The notes under the pieces: generated by a model
Database searches by the model: none
What the model was told of the DNA's origin: nothing
What the model saw: only the letters and a program-made list of their open reading frames with translations
From: Agrobacterium vitis
Lineage (GTDB): Bacteria > Pseudomonadota > Alphaproteobacteria > Rhizobiales > Rhizobiaceae
Assembly: GCF_013426735.1 (NCBI RefSeq)
Contig: NZ_AP023272.1
Location: forward strand, 451,501 to 515,500
DNA: 64,000 bases
Direction: 5' to 3'
Program-made: the position numbers and the translations under genes
In this document: positions 45,152 to 54,471 of the stretch, one piece after another
Position numbering within the stretch: the first letter of the stretch is position 1
Layout: each line of letters starts with the position of its first letter

Positions 45152-45910
45152 ATGCCCATCATTACCTTCGCCAATACCAAGGGCGGTGCCGGAAAGACCA
45201 CGGCGGTTCTGTTGCTTGCGACGGAACTGGTGCTCCGGGGTTATAGGGTCTCGGTGATCGATACCGATCCGCAGCGCTGGATTTCCCGCTGGTTTGAGGG
45301 CGCGGACGGTCATGCCGGCACCATGCGTGTCGCTACCTATATCTCCGTCAATGCCTTGGCACGCACCATCGAGGCTTATCGTGGTAGCTCCGATTATGTA
45401 ATCGTCGATCTGCCCGGGGCGCAATCACCCTTGCTGGCGACGGCGCTTGGTCTTTCCGATCATGTGCTGATCCCCATCCAGGGCAGTGCCATGGATGCCC
45501 AGGGCGGCGCGCAGGTGATCGAACTGCTGCAATATCTCTACAGCAAGGGCAATATTCGAATTCCCCATTCCGTGGTTCTGTCACGGGTCAATTCGCTGGT
45601 CACTACCCGCGCGCTTCGCGCCGTCAAACTGCTTCTGGCTGAACGGTCGGTGCGGGTTCTGGCGACGCCGATCATCGAGCGCGCCGCCTATCGCGATATG
45701 TTTGAATATCGCACCAGCCTGCACCGCCTCGACCCGGAGCGGGTCAGCAATCTGGATAAGGCTATCGCCAATGCCGAGCGCTATTGCGACGAGGTCGAAA
45801 TGCTGGTGCCGACCATCCGCATGCCGGTTGCCGATAACCTGACGAATAGCCGGGCCGATAACGGCAATCGCGGCTTTATGGAAATGCCACTGCTGCGGGC
45901 TGCCTATTGA
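45152..45910 (+). CDS. ParA/MinD-family ATPase, VirC1-like
   Basis: A 252-residue ATPase with the deviant Walker A motif KGGAGKTT (residues 10-17), a DTDPQRW switch and VIVDLPG. The order and spacing, and the AAYRDMF-like tail, resemble VirC1 of the Agrobacterium Ti plasmid more than chromosomal Soj/ParA. No parB, parS-like repeat, repABC or vir gene is adjacent. It may position a protein or complex at the cell pole; related orphan ParAs do this for chemotaxis arrays, but the che operon here is 3 kb away with an unrelated unit between. The role is inferred only. Confidence 0.8.
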   Translation: MPIITFANTKGGAGKTTAVLLLATELVLRGYRVSVIDTDPQRWISRWFEGADGHAGTMRVATYISVNALARTIEAYRGSSDYVIVDLPGAQSPLLATALGLSDHVLIPIQGSAMDAQGGAQVIELLQYLYSKGNIRIPHSVVLSRVNSLVTTRALRAVKLLLAERSVRVLATPIIERAAYRDMFEYRTSLHRLDPERVSNLDKAIANAERYCDEVEMLVPTIRMPVADNLTNSRADNGNRGFMEMPLLRAAY

Positions 45911-46059
45911 TAACCGTCACAGTCTATCCAACAATCGCCGCTGACGGGCTGCAAAAGGCAATTTCTGCGCTTCCAGTGCTCACTTACGTTAAGTACGCTC
46001 CGCTCCGGTTCTCGAAATCACCATTTTCGCCACGTCAACAGCAATTCTTGAACAGACTG

Positions 46060-46587
46060 TCAGGCATTGGCAGGGGAAAGATGCCGGAAGGCGGCGACCA
46101 CCTGTTCGTAGACGCCGCGTTTGAACGGCACAATCAGGTCTGGCAGTTCTGCCATTGGCTTCCATTGCCATTCATCGAATTCGGCATGCTGGCTGGTCGG
46201 CGGCGGATTGATCTGGATTTCGCTTTCGTCGCCGTCGAAGCGAAAGGCAAACCAACGTTGTGTCTGGCCGCGAAATTTGCCGCGAAGACCGATGCCGATC
46301 AGGGCTGGCGGCAGGTCGTAATTGATCCAGTTCGGCGCTTCGGCCAGCAGGGTCACGGTTTTCATGCCGGTTTCTTCGTAAAGCTCGCGATAGGCCGCCT
46401 CTTTCGGGTCTTCACCCGGATCGATCCCGCCCTGCGGCATCTGCCAAAGCTGCGGTGAGCCATCATATTCGGAATTGAGCAGTGGAATGCGGCGACCGGC
46501 CCAGACCAGGCCCTGCGCATTCAGCACCATGATGCCGACGCAAGGGCGATAGGGCAGATCCTCGGCTTTGACGGTGGTCTGGGTCAT
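46060..46587 (-). CDS. rppH: RNA pyrophosphohydrolase RppH (Nudix)
   Basis: A 175-residue Nudix hydrolase that removes pyrophosphate from 5'-triphosphate RNA ends and so starts mRNA decay. The Nudix box is [22 protein letters not shown]. The N-terminal [11 protein letters not shown] and the later WFAFRF are characteristic of RppH/IalA. Its position next to the deacetylase-like gene, ctpA and envC is the usual one in rhizobia. The ATG at 46587 has a GAGGA site a few bases upstream. Confidence 0.93.
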   Translation of the reverse strand: MTQTTVKAEDLPYRPCVGIMVLNAQGLVWAGRRIPLLNSEYDGSPQLWQMPQGGIDPGEDPKEAAYRELYEETGMKTVTLLAEAPNWINYDLPPALIGIGLRGKFRGQTQRWFAFRFDGDESEIQINPPPTSQHAEFDEWQWKPMAELPDLIVPFKRGVYEQVVAAFRHLSPANA

Positions 46588-46623
46588 GGTGTCCTCATTG
46601 GGGGTATTGTGTGACTGTAAAAA

Positions 46624-47820
46624 TCACTGTTGCGCTTCCATGGCAAGGGCGGAAACGCCGACGATTTCGATGCCGCGTGCCTTGGCGCCTTCTGCCCATT
46701 TGGCAATGGCATTGACGCTTTCATCAAACGCCGAGGCAACACCGATGGCAGAGCCATTGCGCCGGGCAATCCGCTCCAGCTCGTCCAGCCGTTTCAGGAT
46801 GGCCTGTTCCTGTATCTGGTCGTCCAATTGCAGATCGGCGACGGAAAACGGCATGTTCATCGCCTTGGCGAACGTCGCTGTCAGGGATCTTGCCGAGGAG
46901 CCGTCATCGAGAAACAGCAGGCCACGAGCCGCAATATCACGCATGACAGGGTCCATCGCGCCGCTATCGGACAAGAAGCGCCCGCCCATGTAATTCATCA
47001 ATCCGGTATAATTGGTCATGCTGGCCATGGCCTTATGCAGGTCACGCAGATTGTCGGAGGCAGCGCGCCCAACCTGCAACGTGCCTCGGCCCGGATCGTT
47101 TGCCGGATAACCAACCGGCTCCAACGGCACCTGCAACAGGATCTCATGGCCGCCGCGCCGCGCTTCCTGCATCCAGCGCGACAGGCTGTTGCCGCTGGCG
47201 GCAAAGGCTAGTGTCACTTGTTCCGGCAGGTGCTTGATCGCTCTTTGCGTGCCGGTTTGGCTGAGGCCGAGGCCGCTGACGACGATGGCCACCCGTGTTC
47301 CATGCGCGCCGGACCAGGGCCGTGCATATTGCTCGACGGGTCGCAGTCCATCGCGTCCCGTCACCGGGATTTTCCCTTCTGGGCTGTCCTCCAGAAGGTC
47401 CGGATTGGGCATTGTTGCCACGCGGGCGTCCTGTCCCACATGCGGAGTGGCGACCAGGGCCGGGCCGGAGCCGTCCCGGCTGGCGGGTGAATATTTGGTG
47501 ACAACCGAACCGTCCGGAAGGGTCGAGCGCTCGACTGTAGCGCCAGAGGTCGGGGCGCGGGCTTCCATGCTGCGGGACGGGCCGGGGGCTTTCGCGGCTG
47601 GCTCCTCGGCAGGGACGGCTGCCGCCACCGGTGGGGTGGTGGTGAGCGGTAGCGGATTGCGCAGCGGAAGCGGCGTGAGTGTTGTGTAAACGGACAGGCC
47701 GAGAAGAGCGACCGAGCTGGCTGCTGTCAGTGCCTTGAAGGGAGAGATTTTCGGGCCGCCCGTGCGGCGCTTCTTGCGATTCTGGCCCAAAGCTGCGTGC
47801 AGATCAGCGCTCAATGTCAT
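46624..47820 (-). CDS. Divergent polysaccharide deacetylase family protein (DUF610/YibQ)
   Basis: A 398-residue protein. After a basic N-terminus (GQNRKKRRTGG), one membrane segment (about 40-58) leads to a long Pro/Ala/Thr-rich linker. The C-terminal catalytic-like domain (about 180-395) has TRVAIVVSGLGLS, the segment HEILLQVPLEP, and FLDDGSSARSL. This is the divergent polysaccharide deacetylase fold, which often lacks full metal ligands. It should lie in the periplasm. Next to envC and ctpA it is probably part of a cell-wall maintenance unit. The start is uncertain (47820 chosen; in-frame options reach 47964). Confidence 0.85.
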   Translation of the reverse strand: MTLSADLHAALGQNRKKRRTGGPKISPFKALTAASSVALLGLSVYTTLTPLPLRNPLPLTTTPPVAAAVPAEEPAAKAPGPSRSMEARAPTSGATVERSTLPDGSVVTKYSPASRDGSGPALVATPHVGQDARVATMPNPDLLEDSPEGKIPVTGRDGLRPVEQYARPWSGAHGTRVAIVVSGLGLSQTGTQRAIKHLPEQVTLAFAASGNSLSRWMQEARRGGHEILLQVPLEPVGYPANDPGRGTLQVGRAASDNLRDLHKAMASMTNYTGLMNYMGGRFLSDSGAMDPVMRDIAARGLLFLDDGSSARSLTATFAKAMNMPFSVADLQLDDQIQEQAILKRLDELERIARRNGSAIGVASAFDESVNAIAKWAEGAKARGIEIVGVSALAMEAQQ

Positions 47821-47949
47821 GTCCTTCGACACATTGGATTGGACTGCCCTCTCCATGCCGCGAATCACTTCGCCATTTCGATGACCATGCCTTTCCCTCT
47901 CATGCGGTTCAAGCTTTGCCTGCGTGCAACGGGAAGGGCGCTGTAAACG

Positions 47950-47977
47950 AAAAATGCCGGCCATGAGGCCGGCATTT
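47950..47977 (-). terminator. Terminator downstream of ctpA
   Basis: AAATGCCGGCC pairs with GGCCGGCATTT around an ATGA loop, and five T residues follow on the minus strand. It lies 20 bases beyond the ctpA stop, so the deacetylase-like gene is probably transcribed separately. Confidence 0.88.
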
Positions 47978-47997
47978 CGAGGACCGTCAACCGATCC

Positions 47998-49332
47998 TTA
48001 CTTCTTCTTGGCGCTTTCCAGCACGGCCTTGCTTGGGTCCGGCGGGAAGGACGGGTCTGTCTTGGCGCCGCGCAGCAGGTCGAGTGCGTAGTTAAGCTGC
48101 ACGTCATCCTTCGGATCCGGCGGCACATAGGCAACCGAGCCGGAGCCTTCTTCCGTCTCGCTCTGGCCCTGGATATGGCCCGGCAGCGAGGATTCGCCCT
48201 CGGTGCGCAGCTTGCCCTGCAGATCGGCGGGCAGCGGCTCTTCCACCTTGATATCAGGATGGATGCCAGTCCCCTGGATCGACTTGCCTGATGGCGTGTA
48301 ATAGAGCGCCGTCGTCAGGCGCAGCGCGCCCTTGTCGCCCATCGGGATGATGGTCTGCACGGAACCCTTGCCGAAGCTGCGGGTGCCGACCACTGTTGCC
48401 CGCTTCAGGTCCTGAAGCGCGCCAGCGACGATTTCAGATGCCGAGGCCGAACCACCATTGACCAGCACGATCAACGGCTTGCCATCGGTCAGATCGCCAG
48501 CGGTGGCATTGAAGCGGCGGGTATCTTCCGGATCGCGCGAGCGGGTGGAGACGATTTCGCCCTTCTGCAGGAAGGCGTCGGAGACGTAAATCGCCTGATC
48601 GAGCAGACCGCCCGGATTGAGGCGCAGGTCGAGAACAAAGCCCTTCAGCTTATCGGCTGGCACTTCCTTCTTGATCTTGTTGATCGCGGCTTCCAGATCG
48701 TCATAGGTCTTTTCGGTGAAGGAGATCACCCTGACATAGCCGACATCGCCATCGACGCGAGACTTGACGGCGCGGATCGGGATGATTTCGCGCATGACGC
48801 TGAGTTCGATCGGCTTGTCGGCACCCTTGCGCAAAATGGTCAGCTTGATCGGCGTATTGACCGCGCCGCGCATCTTTTCAACGGCGTCATTGAGCTGCAT
48901 GCCGCGCACGGGGGTGCCGTTGATCTCGGAGATCATGTCGCCAGCCAGAATGCCGGCCTTGGCGCCGGGTGTGTCATCGATAGGTGCGATGACCTTGACC
49001 AGGTCGTTTTCCATCGTCACTTCGATGCCGATGCCGCCGAATTCACCCTTGGTCTGGGTCTGCATGTCCGCCGCTTCCTGGGCGTTCATGTAGCTGGAAT
49101 GGGGATCGAGAGAGCTCAACATGCCATTGATGGCGGCTTCGACCAGCTTTTTCTCGTCAGGAGGCGTGACATACTGAGCGCGGACACGCTCGAACACGTC
49201 TCCAAAAATCGCCAGTTCCTTGTAAGTGGAATTGCCTGCCGCCTCGGCAGGAACGCCAGCCGAATAAACAACGCTCATCGCCGTCGCGCCCATCAGCGCG
49301 CCAACCAGCATTATAGAAGCCCTACGTATCAT
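47998..49332 (-). CDS. ctpA: Carboxy-terminal processing peptidase (S41)
   Basis: A 444-residue exported protease. A signal peptide spans about residues 1-25. A PDZ domain (about 95-180) has GGIGIEV and GDMISEINGTPV. The S41 protease domain has LRLNPGGLLDQ, the catalytic serine in GGSASASEIV, and the lysine in SFGKGSVQT. The charged C-terminus ends in Lys repeats. It cleaves proteins at hydrophobic C-termini in the periplasm and, in related bacteria, controls cell-wall hydrolases. Its start overlaps the end of envC by 11 bases, indicating co-expression with that cell-separation factor. Confidence 0.94.
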   Translation of the reverse strand: MIRRASIMLVGALMGATAMSVVYSAGVPAEAAGNSTYKELAIFGDVFERVRAQYVTPPDEKKLVEAAINGMLSSLDPHSSYMNAQEAADMQTQTKGEFGGIGIEVTMENDLVKVIAPIDDTPGAKAGILAGDMISEINGTPVRGMQLNDAVEKMRGAVNTPIKLTILRKGADKPIELSVMREIIPIRAVKSRVDGDVGYVRVISFTEKTYDDLEAAINKIKKEVPADKLKGFVLDLRLNPGGLLDQAIYVSDAFLQKGEIVSTRSRDPEDTRRFNATAGDLTDGKPLIVLVNGGSASASEIVAGALQDLKRATVVGTRSFGKGSVQTIIPMGDKGALRLTTALYYTPSGKSIQGTGIHPDIKVEEPLPADLQGKLRTEGESSLPGHIQGQSETEEGSGSVAYVPPDPKDDVQLNYALDLLRGAKTDPSFPPDPSKAVLESAKKK

Positions 49333-50830
49333 TGCGAACCTTTCCGGCGTCCTTCGCCCACCATGGTCGGGAATCAACCGAGTTACCGTCTTTTCTGAAT
49401 TCTATGTAAAGGGTTGGGCGATCTGTTTCCAGCGCGAAAGCAGCTGCGCTGACGACTCTCTTTTCACCCATAGCACCAATCGGCTCGCCGGACAGCACGA
49501 ATTGTCCGGCATGCACGTTGACACGGTCCATGCCGGACAAAACTATGTGATATCCGTTGCCTGTGTTGAGGATGGCCATTTTCCCGTAACTGCGGAACTG
49601 TCCCGCATACACCACCGTGCCGTCGGCGGGGGCAATCACCACGGCTGCCGGCGCGGTGGCAAGAACGATCCCCTTGGCCTCGTGACCGGTGCCGTCGGGA
49701 TCGCCGAATTGCCGCAATACATCGCCCACAGCCGGAAGTTCCAGCTTCGCTTTCAGCTCTTCAAAGGAAAATGCCGGGGCAATGCGGTTTTTATCGGGCG
49801 GCGTAGTCTGGGCCTCAAGGCGTGCCTTATCCCGTTGCGCATCGGTCATCTGACGGCGCTTTTCCTCTTCCAGCTTTGCCTGGTCGGTGGCCTGACGCAC
49901 AGAGGCAATTTCGTTTTCCAGGCTGCCGATCAGGCCCTGGAGTGACGAGGATTTCTGTGCAAGCTCCTGCGAGCGCGCCAGTTCTTCTTGCAATTGGGCG
50001 TTATTCTGCTGGCTCAGCCGGGCGTTTTCAGCCAGAAGCATATCCATGCGGGCTTCTTCTTCCTGGCGGCTCTTCAGGCTGGCAACCATTTTTTCGCGCT
50101 CATCGATGCTGGCCTTGCGCAGGTTGGTCAGTTCCTGCAAGTCATTGGCGAGCTTCTCGGTTTCCTTGCGCATGCCAGGCACGACAGCGCCCAGCAGAAT
50201 GGCGGTGCGCACTGCTCCTAGCGCATCTTCCGGCGTAACCAGCAGGGCTGGCGGCGGATTGCGGCCCATGCGCTCCAGTGCACCCAGCACCTCGGCCAGC
50301 ACGGCGCGCCGCGCCCGGAAGGATTTATGGATGACGTCCTGGCGGACACCGTAGTCCGCCAGCTTCTTTTCGCCATCGGCGATCTTTTGCTCCAGATCCT
50401 TGCGTCGTGCGGCTGAATCGATCAGCGCCTGGCGCAGGCTGGTGCTGCTCTTGTCAAGCGCATCAATGCTCTTGCGCAACTCCTCGGATTTTTCCGAGGA
50501 AAGCTGCATGGATTGTGACAGATCCTGCAACTGACGGGAAACATCCTCGCGCTTGGCCCGCAAGGCCCCGGCGGGATCGTCGGGGACGGGAGTAGCAGGA
50601 TTGCCCGGCGCGGGCGTATCGCCATTTGCAGCCGGTGCCACGTTGATGTCCGGTTTCCCGGCACCCTGCTGGCTAATGGCAGGCGGTGTCGAGGCCGGAT
50701 TCTCGGGGGCGGGTGCTGGCAATTGCTGGGCTGTGGCAGAGGAAAGAGCGCTGACCCAAATGATTGCGATTGTCCCGCACCACATTGCTCTAGCGGCCAG
50801 AGGCCCGGATGCGAAGGAGTGGGATGTCAT
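49322..50830 (-). CDS. envC: EnvC-like murein hydrolase activator (degenerate LytM)
   Basis: A 502-residue exported protein. An N-terminal signal is followed by a Pro/Ala-rich spacer (about 35-90), a long coiled coil (about 90-340, many Glu/Lys/Gln heptads), and a C-terminal LytM/M23 domain (about 370-495). The zinc-binding pattern of active M23 enzymes is lost: the final HxH region reads YIEFRKDG and the first motif GTGHEAKG. It therefore probably activates an amidase instead of cutting peptidoglycan, as EnvC does in E. coli at the division site. It is upstream of and overlapping with ctpA. Confidence 0.9.
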   Translation of the reverse strand: MTSHSFASGPLAARAMWCGTIAIIWVSALSSATAQQLPAPAPENPASTPPAISQQGAGKPDINVAPAANGDTPAPGNPATPVPDDPAGALRAKREDVSRQLQDLSQSMQLSSEKSEELRKSIDALDKSSTSLRQALIDSAARRKDLEQKIADGEKKLADYGVRQDVIHKSFRARRAVLAEVLGALERMGRNPPPALLVTPEDALGAVRTAILLGAVVPGMRKETEKLANDLQELTNLRKASIDEREKMVASLKSRQEEEARMDMLLAENARLSQQNNAQLQEELARSQELAQKSSSLQGLIGSLENEIASVRQATDQAKLEEEKRRQMTDAQRDKARLEAQTTPPDKNRIAPAFSFEELKAKLELPAVGDVLRQFGDPDGTGHEAKGIVLATAPAAVVIAPADGTVVYAGQFRSYGKMAILNTGNGYHIVLSGMDRVNVHAGQFVLSGEPIGAMGEKRVVSAAAFALETDRPTLYIEFRKDGNSVDSRPWWAKDAGKVRNDT

Positions 50831-51138
50831 CGCTCTGCTGATCGTGCCTCTGCATGTTTGCCCTGCCGCTGTTTTTATCGGGTGCGGGAAGGGCTCTCTT
50901 TTCCCGGACGCTTTTAGAATATCACAAGCGACAAACCAAACTAACCGATTTGCGCTTGGGCGGAAAGGACAGGTGTTTCAATAAGAATGAGGCCTGCGTG
51001 TGATATCCACGCGCAGGCCTCAAAATAATGGGCCATGCGTGTCATCACGCATGGCCCATGGCAGTGTGGAGCCTATGTAAATTCTGCGCTCAATCCCCTT
51101 GGATTTCAGCAGCTACATTCAGCCGTTATCTTTAACCG
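50831..51138. other. Gene-free region upstream of envC
   Basis: These 308 bases contain no gene. They hold the envC promoter and the two adjacent perfect hairpins listed separately. A smaller inverted repeat, GCCGTTA with TAACGGC at 51122-51146, overlaps the stop codon of the next gene. Confidence 0.5.
50989..51059. repeat. Two adjacent perfect hairpins
   Basis: Hairpin one pairs GAGGCCTGCG (50989-50998) with CGCAGGCCTC (51012-51021). Hairpin two pairs ATGGGCCATGCGTG (51028-51041) with CACGCATGGCCCAT (51046-51059), a 14-base perfect stem. They are 6 bases apart. Only short A- or T-rich runs flank them, so they are not typical terminators. Confidence 0.7.
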
Positions 51139-51366
51139 TTAACGGCAGACGCGAACCCTTTTGACAATTTTTTCGCCATGGTGCCAGCGAACGATTTTGC
51201 GGACTTTACAATGCGGCGGCGGCGGTGGCGGGCGCTGCATATGGTGTGGAGGACCACGACGATCATCGTCCGGTGGAGGCATCCCAGGCGACTGGGCCTG
51301 AGCCGGGACGATATTGGCAATAGTGGCCGTCAATGCAAACGCCGTAGCAAGGACAATTTTCTTCAT
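51139..51366 (-). CDS. Small exported proline-rich protein
   Basis: A 75-residue protein with a clean signal peptide (residues 1-24, cleavage expected after AQA). The mature part starts QSPGMPPPDDD, has a run of six prolines, and ends basic (KIVKRVRVCR) with two cysteines that could form one disulfide. An AGAGGT site precedes the ATG. It belongs to no recognised family; small periplasmic proteins of this build are common in rhizobia. The function is unknown. Confidence 0.7.
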   Translation of the reverse strand: MKKIVLATAFALTATIANIVPAQAQSPGMPPPDDDRRGPPHHMQRPPPPPPHCKVRKIVRWHHGEKIVKRVRVCR

Positions 51367-51514
51367 AGTCTACCTCTGACTCTGAGCATTTTCTGAGTTG
51401 CGCTGCCTAAACGTAGAACACGACAAAATGTTTCATAGAATAACGGTTTTACAGAGACGTGAACGGCGGATGCTGCGTTGTATCTGGAGAAAACCCTCTA
51501 TCCTGCCGAGAAAT

Positions 51515-51745
51515 CTAGAAATCGATAGCGCGGCCGTTGATTTCCCAATCACCAAACCGGGCCGGGTCCGCGCCGCCGCGTCCACCCACTTCCGGCGCCG
51601 GTTTTTGGGCCTGCTCGGCCTTACGACGCTCCTCGGCTTCGGCCAGCGCGCGGGCTGCGGCAGGCGACAGCGTTTTCGGTGCGGCTTCGGTGCCGCCACT
51701 GTTTGCGGTGCCGGAATCTTGTCGGTCGTTCTGGTGCTCGTCCAT
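51515..51745 (-). CDS. DUF1674 protein (SDHAF4-like succinate dehydrogenase assembly factor)
   Basis: A 76-residue protein whose C-terminus has the DUF1674 signature (GGADPARFGDWEINGRAIDF, the last residues being invariant). An Ala/Glu-rich helix precedes it (LSPAAARALAEAEERRK). Eukaryotic SDHAF4 binds flavinylated SdhA and shields it during complex II assembly; bacterial members are assumed to do the same. The ATG at 51745 is chosen from domain length; the longer frame to 51961 is non-coding in look. It is divergent from htpX, the usual rhizobial arrangement. Confidence 0.87.
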   Translation of the reverse strand: MDEHQNDRQDSGTANSGGTEAAPKTLSPAAARALAEAEERRKAEQAQKPAPEVGGRGGADPARFGDWEINGRAIDF

Positions 51746-51854
51746 TCGGCATCCATCCTGTAGCAATTGAAAATGATCGATTGTCTTTACATATGTAGGA
51801 CATCGCAGCGGGCTGGAAAACCCTCTCCGCTGCCGGACCCTTTTGGAGGACCCG

Positions 51855-52883
51855 ATGAATATCATGCGCACCGCCATGCTTCTGGCTTTCATGACCGCCC
51901 TGTTCATGGGCGTCGGCTTCCTGATCGGCGGCAAGGGCGGGATGATGATCGCGCTGGTCATCGCTGGGGCGATGAACCTGTTTTCCTACTGGAATTCCGA
52001 CCGGATGGTACTGTCGGCCTATCACGCCCAGGAGGTCGATCCGCGCAATGCGCCGGAATTTTATGAGATCGTTCGTGGTCTCACACAAAATGCCGGGCTG
52101 CCGATGCCCAAAGTCTATATTTTCGACAATCCGCAGCCCAATGCCTTTGCCACCGGTCGCAATCCGCAAAATGCTGCCGTTGCCGCCTCGACTGGCCTGT
52201 TGCAGGCCTTGACGCCGGAAGAAGTGGCGGGCGTCATGGCCCATGAACTTGCCCATGTCGAGCACCGCGACACGCTGACCATGACGATCACCGCGACGCT
52301 GGCCGGGGCGATTTCGATGCTGGGCAATTTTGCCTTTTTCTTCGGCGGTCGCCGCGACGAAAACGGCAATGGTGGTGGCATTATTGGTCCGCTCGTGGCG
52401 ATGATTGTCGCGCCCTTTGCCGCCATGCTGGTGCAGATGGCCATCAGCCGAACCCGCGAATATGCCGCCGACCGGCGTGGTGCGGAAATCTGCGGCAATC
52501 CGCTGTGGCTGGCCTCCGCACTGGCCAAGATCGCCGGGGCGCATCAGCCCAATTATCAGGCCGAGCGCAACCCCGCCACCGCCCATATGTTCATCATCAA
52601 TCCCTTGTCGGGCCAAAAGATGGACAGCCTGTTTTCCACCCACCCCGATACCAGCAACCGGATCGTGGCGCTGCAAGCCTTGGCGCAGGAAATGGGCGCG
52701 CGTCAGGAAAATGTCTATCGCCCGCAACAAAACAGGGCGGCGGCTTCAGGCCCCTGGGGCAGCAGTGCGGAAACATCGACGGATGACCCCTGGGGTGTTA
52801 AGGGAGGCGCAAGCACGCGCTCCGTTCCCAAAATCGGGCGGCGCGGCAAGGATAATGACGCCCCGAAGGGACCATGGAATTGA
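51855..52883 (+). CDS. htpX: Membrane protease HtpX
   Basis: A 342-residue M48 zinc metalloprotease of the inner membrane. Two membrane segments lie in the first 60 residues. The zinc-binding HELAH is in [12 protein letters not shown], with two more membrane segments beyond it and the third ligand Glu in TREYAADR. The C-terminal tail of about 60 residues is Pro/Gly/Ser-rich and longer than in E. coli. HtpX degrades misfolded membrane proteins alongside FtsH. A GGAGGA site precedes ATG 51855. Its end overlaps rsmB by 10 bases. Confidence 0.94.
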   Translation: MNIMRTAMLLAFMTALFMGVGFLIGGKGGMMIALVIAGAMNLFSYWNSDRMVLSAYHAQEVDPRNAPEFYEIVRGLTQNAGLPMPKVYIFDNPQPNAFATGRNPQNAAVAASTGLLQALTPEEVAGVMAHELAHVEHRDTLTMTITATLAGAISMLGNFAFFFGGRRDENGNGGGIIGPLVAMIVAPFAAMLVQMAISRTREYAADRRGAEICGNPLWLASALAKIAGAHQPNYQAERNPATAHMFIINPLSGQKMDSLFSTHPDTSNRIVALQALAQEMGARQENVYRPQQNRAAASGPWGSSAETSTDDPWGVKGGASTRSVPKIGRRGKDNDAPKGPWN

Positions 52884-54355
52884 ACGAAAGACGCGGCAAA
52901 CCTCCAACCGATAAATCCTCTTCCAACCATCGGGAGCCAAGCCTTGGGATCCCTGGCAAACAGGATGGCCAATCCAGGCACAAATCCGATAGACCGCGCC
53001 GACCGGTGCATGACGACAAGCCGGGGCTGGAAGCGCGCATGGCCGCGAGCCGCCTTCTGGCGGCGGTGATCGACCGCAAGACCTCGCTGGACGGCATGAT
53101 GGATGGCGATCATGGCAATCCAGCCTATGCCGCCCTGTCGGAGGCCGATCGTGGCCTGGTGCGCGCCATTCTCAATACCTCCCTGCGCTTTCTGCCCCGC
53201 ATCGAGGCCATGCTGGCCCGGTTGCTGGATGCGCCTTTGCCGGAGGGGGCGCGTGCGCTTTATCATTCGCTGATCGTTGCCGCCGCGCAAATGGTCTACC
53301 TTGATGTCCCCGATCATTCCGCTGTCGATCTTGCCGTCGAACAGGCCAATCGCGATCCGCGCAGCCGCCGGTTCGCCAAGCTGGTCAATGCCGTTTTGCG
53401 CAGGCTGGGCCGTGAAAAACAGGCACTCTTGGCGGATGTCGAAGACGTCATCTGCATGCCTGACTGGTTCTTTGAACGGCTGATCGTCGTCTATGGGGAG
53501 GAGGAAGCGCGGCGGATCGCGCAGGCCCAATTGACCCCGGCTGCCATCGACCTGACCGTCAAAGCCGATCCGGCCATTTGGGCCGAAAAACTGAATGGGG
53601 TGGTGTTACCGACCGGCAGCATCCGGCTGGCAAGCTTTGCCGGTGCGGTTTCGGCCCTTCCGGGCTTCGAAGAGGGTGCCTGGTGGGTGCAGGACGCGGC
53701 GGCGGCTCTTCCCGTGCGGATGTTCGGAGCTATCGAAGGCAAGCGGGCCGTGGATCTCTGTGCCGCACCTGGCGGCAAGACGGCGCAATTGGCAGCAGCA
53801 GGCGCGGTGGTGACGGCGGTCGAGCAATCGGCCAACCGGCTGAAGCGGCTGGATGGCAACCTGCAACGGCTGGGGTTTTCAGCGGAACTGGTTCATCAGG
53901 ACCTGATGGAGTTCAATCTGGGCGAGGATCATCCGGGCTTTGACGCCGTGTTGCTGGATGCCCCCTGTTCTTCCACCGGCACGACGCGCCGGCACCCCGA
54001 TGTGTTTTATACCAAGGGGCCGCAGGATATCGTCAAGCTGGCGGGTGTGCAGGAACGGTTGCTGCGCCACGCCGTGACACTGCTGGCGCCCGGCGGCTCT
54101 ATCGTGTTTTCCAATTGCTCGCTTGATCCGCAGGAAGGTGAGGATGTCGTGGCCCGGGTTCTGGCCGATCATCCGGAACTGGAGCGGGTTGCGATGCAGG
54201 TCGCCGACTGGCCGGGGCTGGAAGACGCGATCACCCCGCTTGGCGAATTTCGCACCACACCTGCTATGTTACCGGGGCCTGCTATGTTACCGGGCGGCGA
54301 TAGCCATGCGGGCGGGCTGGATGGCTTTTATGCCTGCCGTTTACGTCGGGTTTAA
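52874..54355 (+). CDS. rsmB: 16S rRNA m5C967 methyltransferase RsmB
   Basis: A 493-residue enzyme. A basic N-terminal extension (about 1-50) precedes a NusB-like RNA-binding domain (about 50-190). The methyltransferase domain has [13 protein letters not shown] (SAM loop), the acidic VDAPCSSTG region with one catalytic cysteine, and the nucleophile in [10 protein letters not shown]. It methylates cytidine 967 of 16S rRNA. It overlaps htpX. Near the C-terminus an 18-base tandem duplication inserts PAMLPG twice (see repeat). Length is otherwise normal. Confidence 0.94.
   Translation: MELNERRGKPPTDKSSSNHREPSLGIPGKQDGQSRHKSDRPRRPVHDDKPGLEARMAASRLLAAVIDRKTSLDGMMDGDHGNPAYAALSEADRGLVRAILNTSLRFLPRIEAMLARLLDAPLPEGARALYHSLIVAAAQMVYLDVPDHSAVDLAVEQANRDPRSRRFAKLVNAVLRRLGREKQALLADVEDVICMPDWFFERLIVVYGEEEARRIAQAQLTPAAIDLTVKADPAIWAEKLNGVVLPTGSIRLASFAGAVSALPGFEEGAWWVQDAAAALPVRMFGAIEGKRAVDLCAAPGGKTAQLAAAGAVVTAVEQSANRLKRLDGNLQRLGFSAELVHQDLMEFNLGEDHPGFDAVLLDAPCSSTGTTRRHPDVFYTKGPQDIVKLAGVQERLLRHAVTLLAPGGSIVFSNCSLDPQEGEDVVARVLADHPELERVAMQVADWPGLEDAITPLGEFRTTPAMLPGPAMLPGGDSHAGGLDGFYACRLRRV
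54260..54295 (+). repeat. 18-base tandem duplication inside rsmB
   Basis: CCTGCTATGTTACCGGGG and CCTGCTATGTTACCGGGC are consecutive, in frame, and encode PAMLPG twice. The repeat lies in the tail region just before the final GGLDGFYAC motif, so activity should be kept. Confidence 0.85.
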
Positions 54356-54378
54356 ATAAATCTTTACACAATTGGCAG

Positions 54379-54414
54379 CTGATAAACTGACATCCTTCGA
54401 TTTCGGTTTATCAG
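54379..54414. repeat. Inverted repeat between rsmB and heparinase-like gene
   Basis: CTGATAAAC (54379-54387) and GTTTATCAG (54406-54414) form a 9-base dyad with an 18-base centre, 24 bases after the rsmB stop and 58 before the next start. It has no T run, so an operator or weak terminator is equally possible. Confidence 0.5.
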
Positions 54415-54471
54415 CCTCATAGTTTTATCGCGCAAGGCCAAAGCGGGATTTTGCGCGCAACGGAATGTCGA

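Noticed and set aside
45152..45910. Plasmid partition locus or replication origin
   Set aside because: Only one ParA-like gene is present; no parB, repC or iteron/parS-like repeats nearby, and neighbours are chromosomal housekeeping genes.
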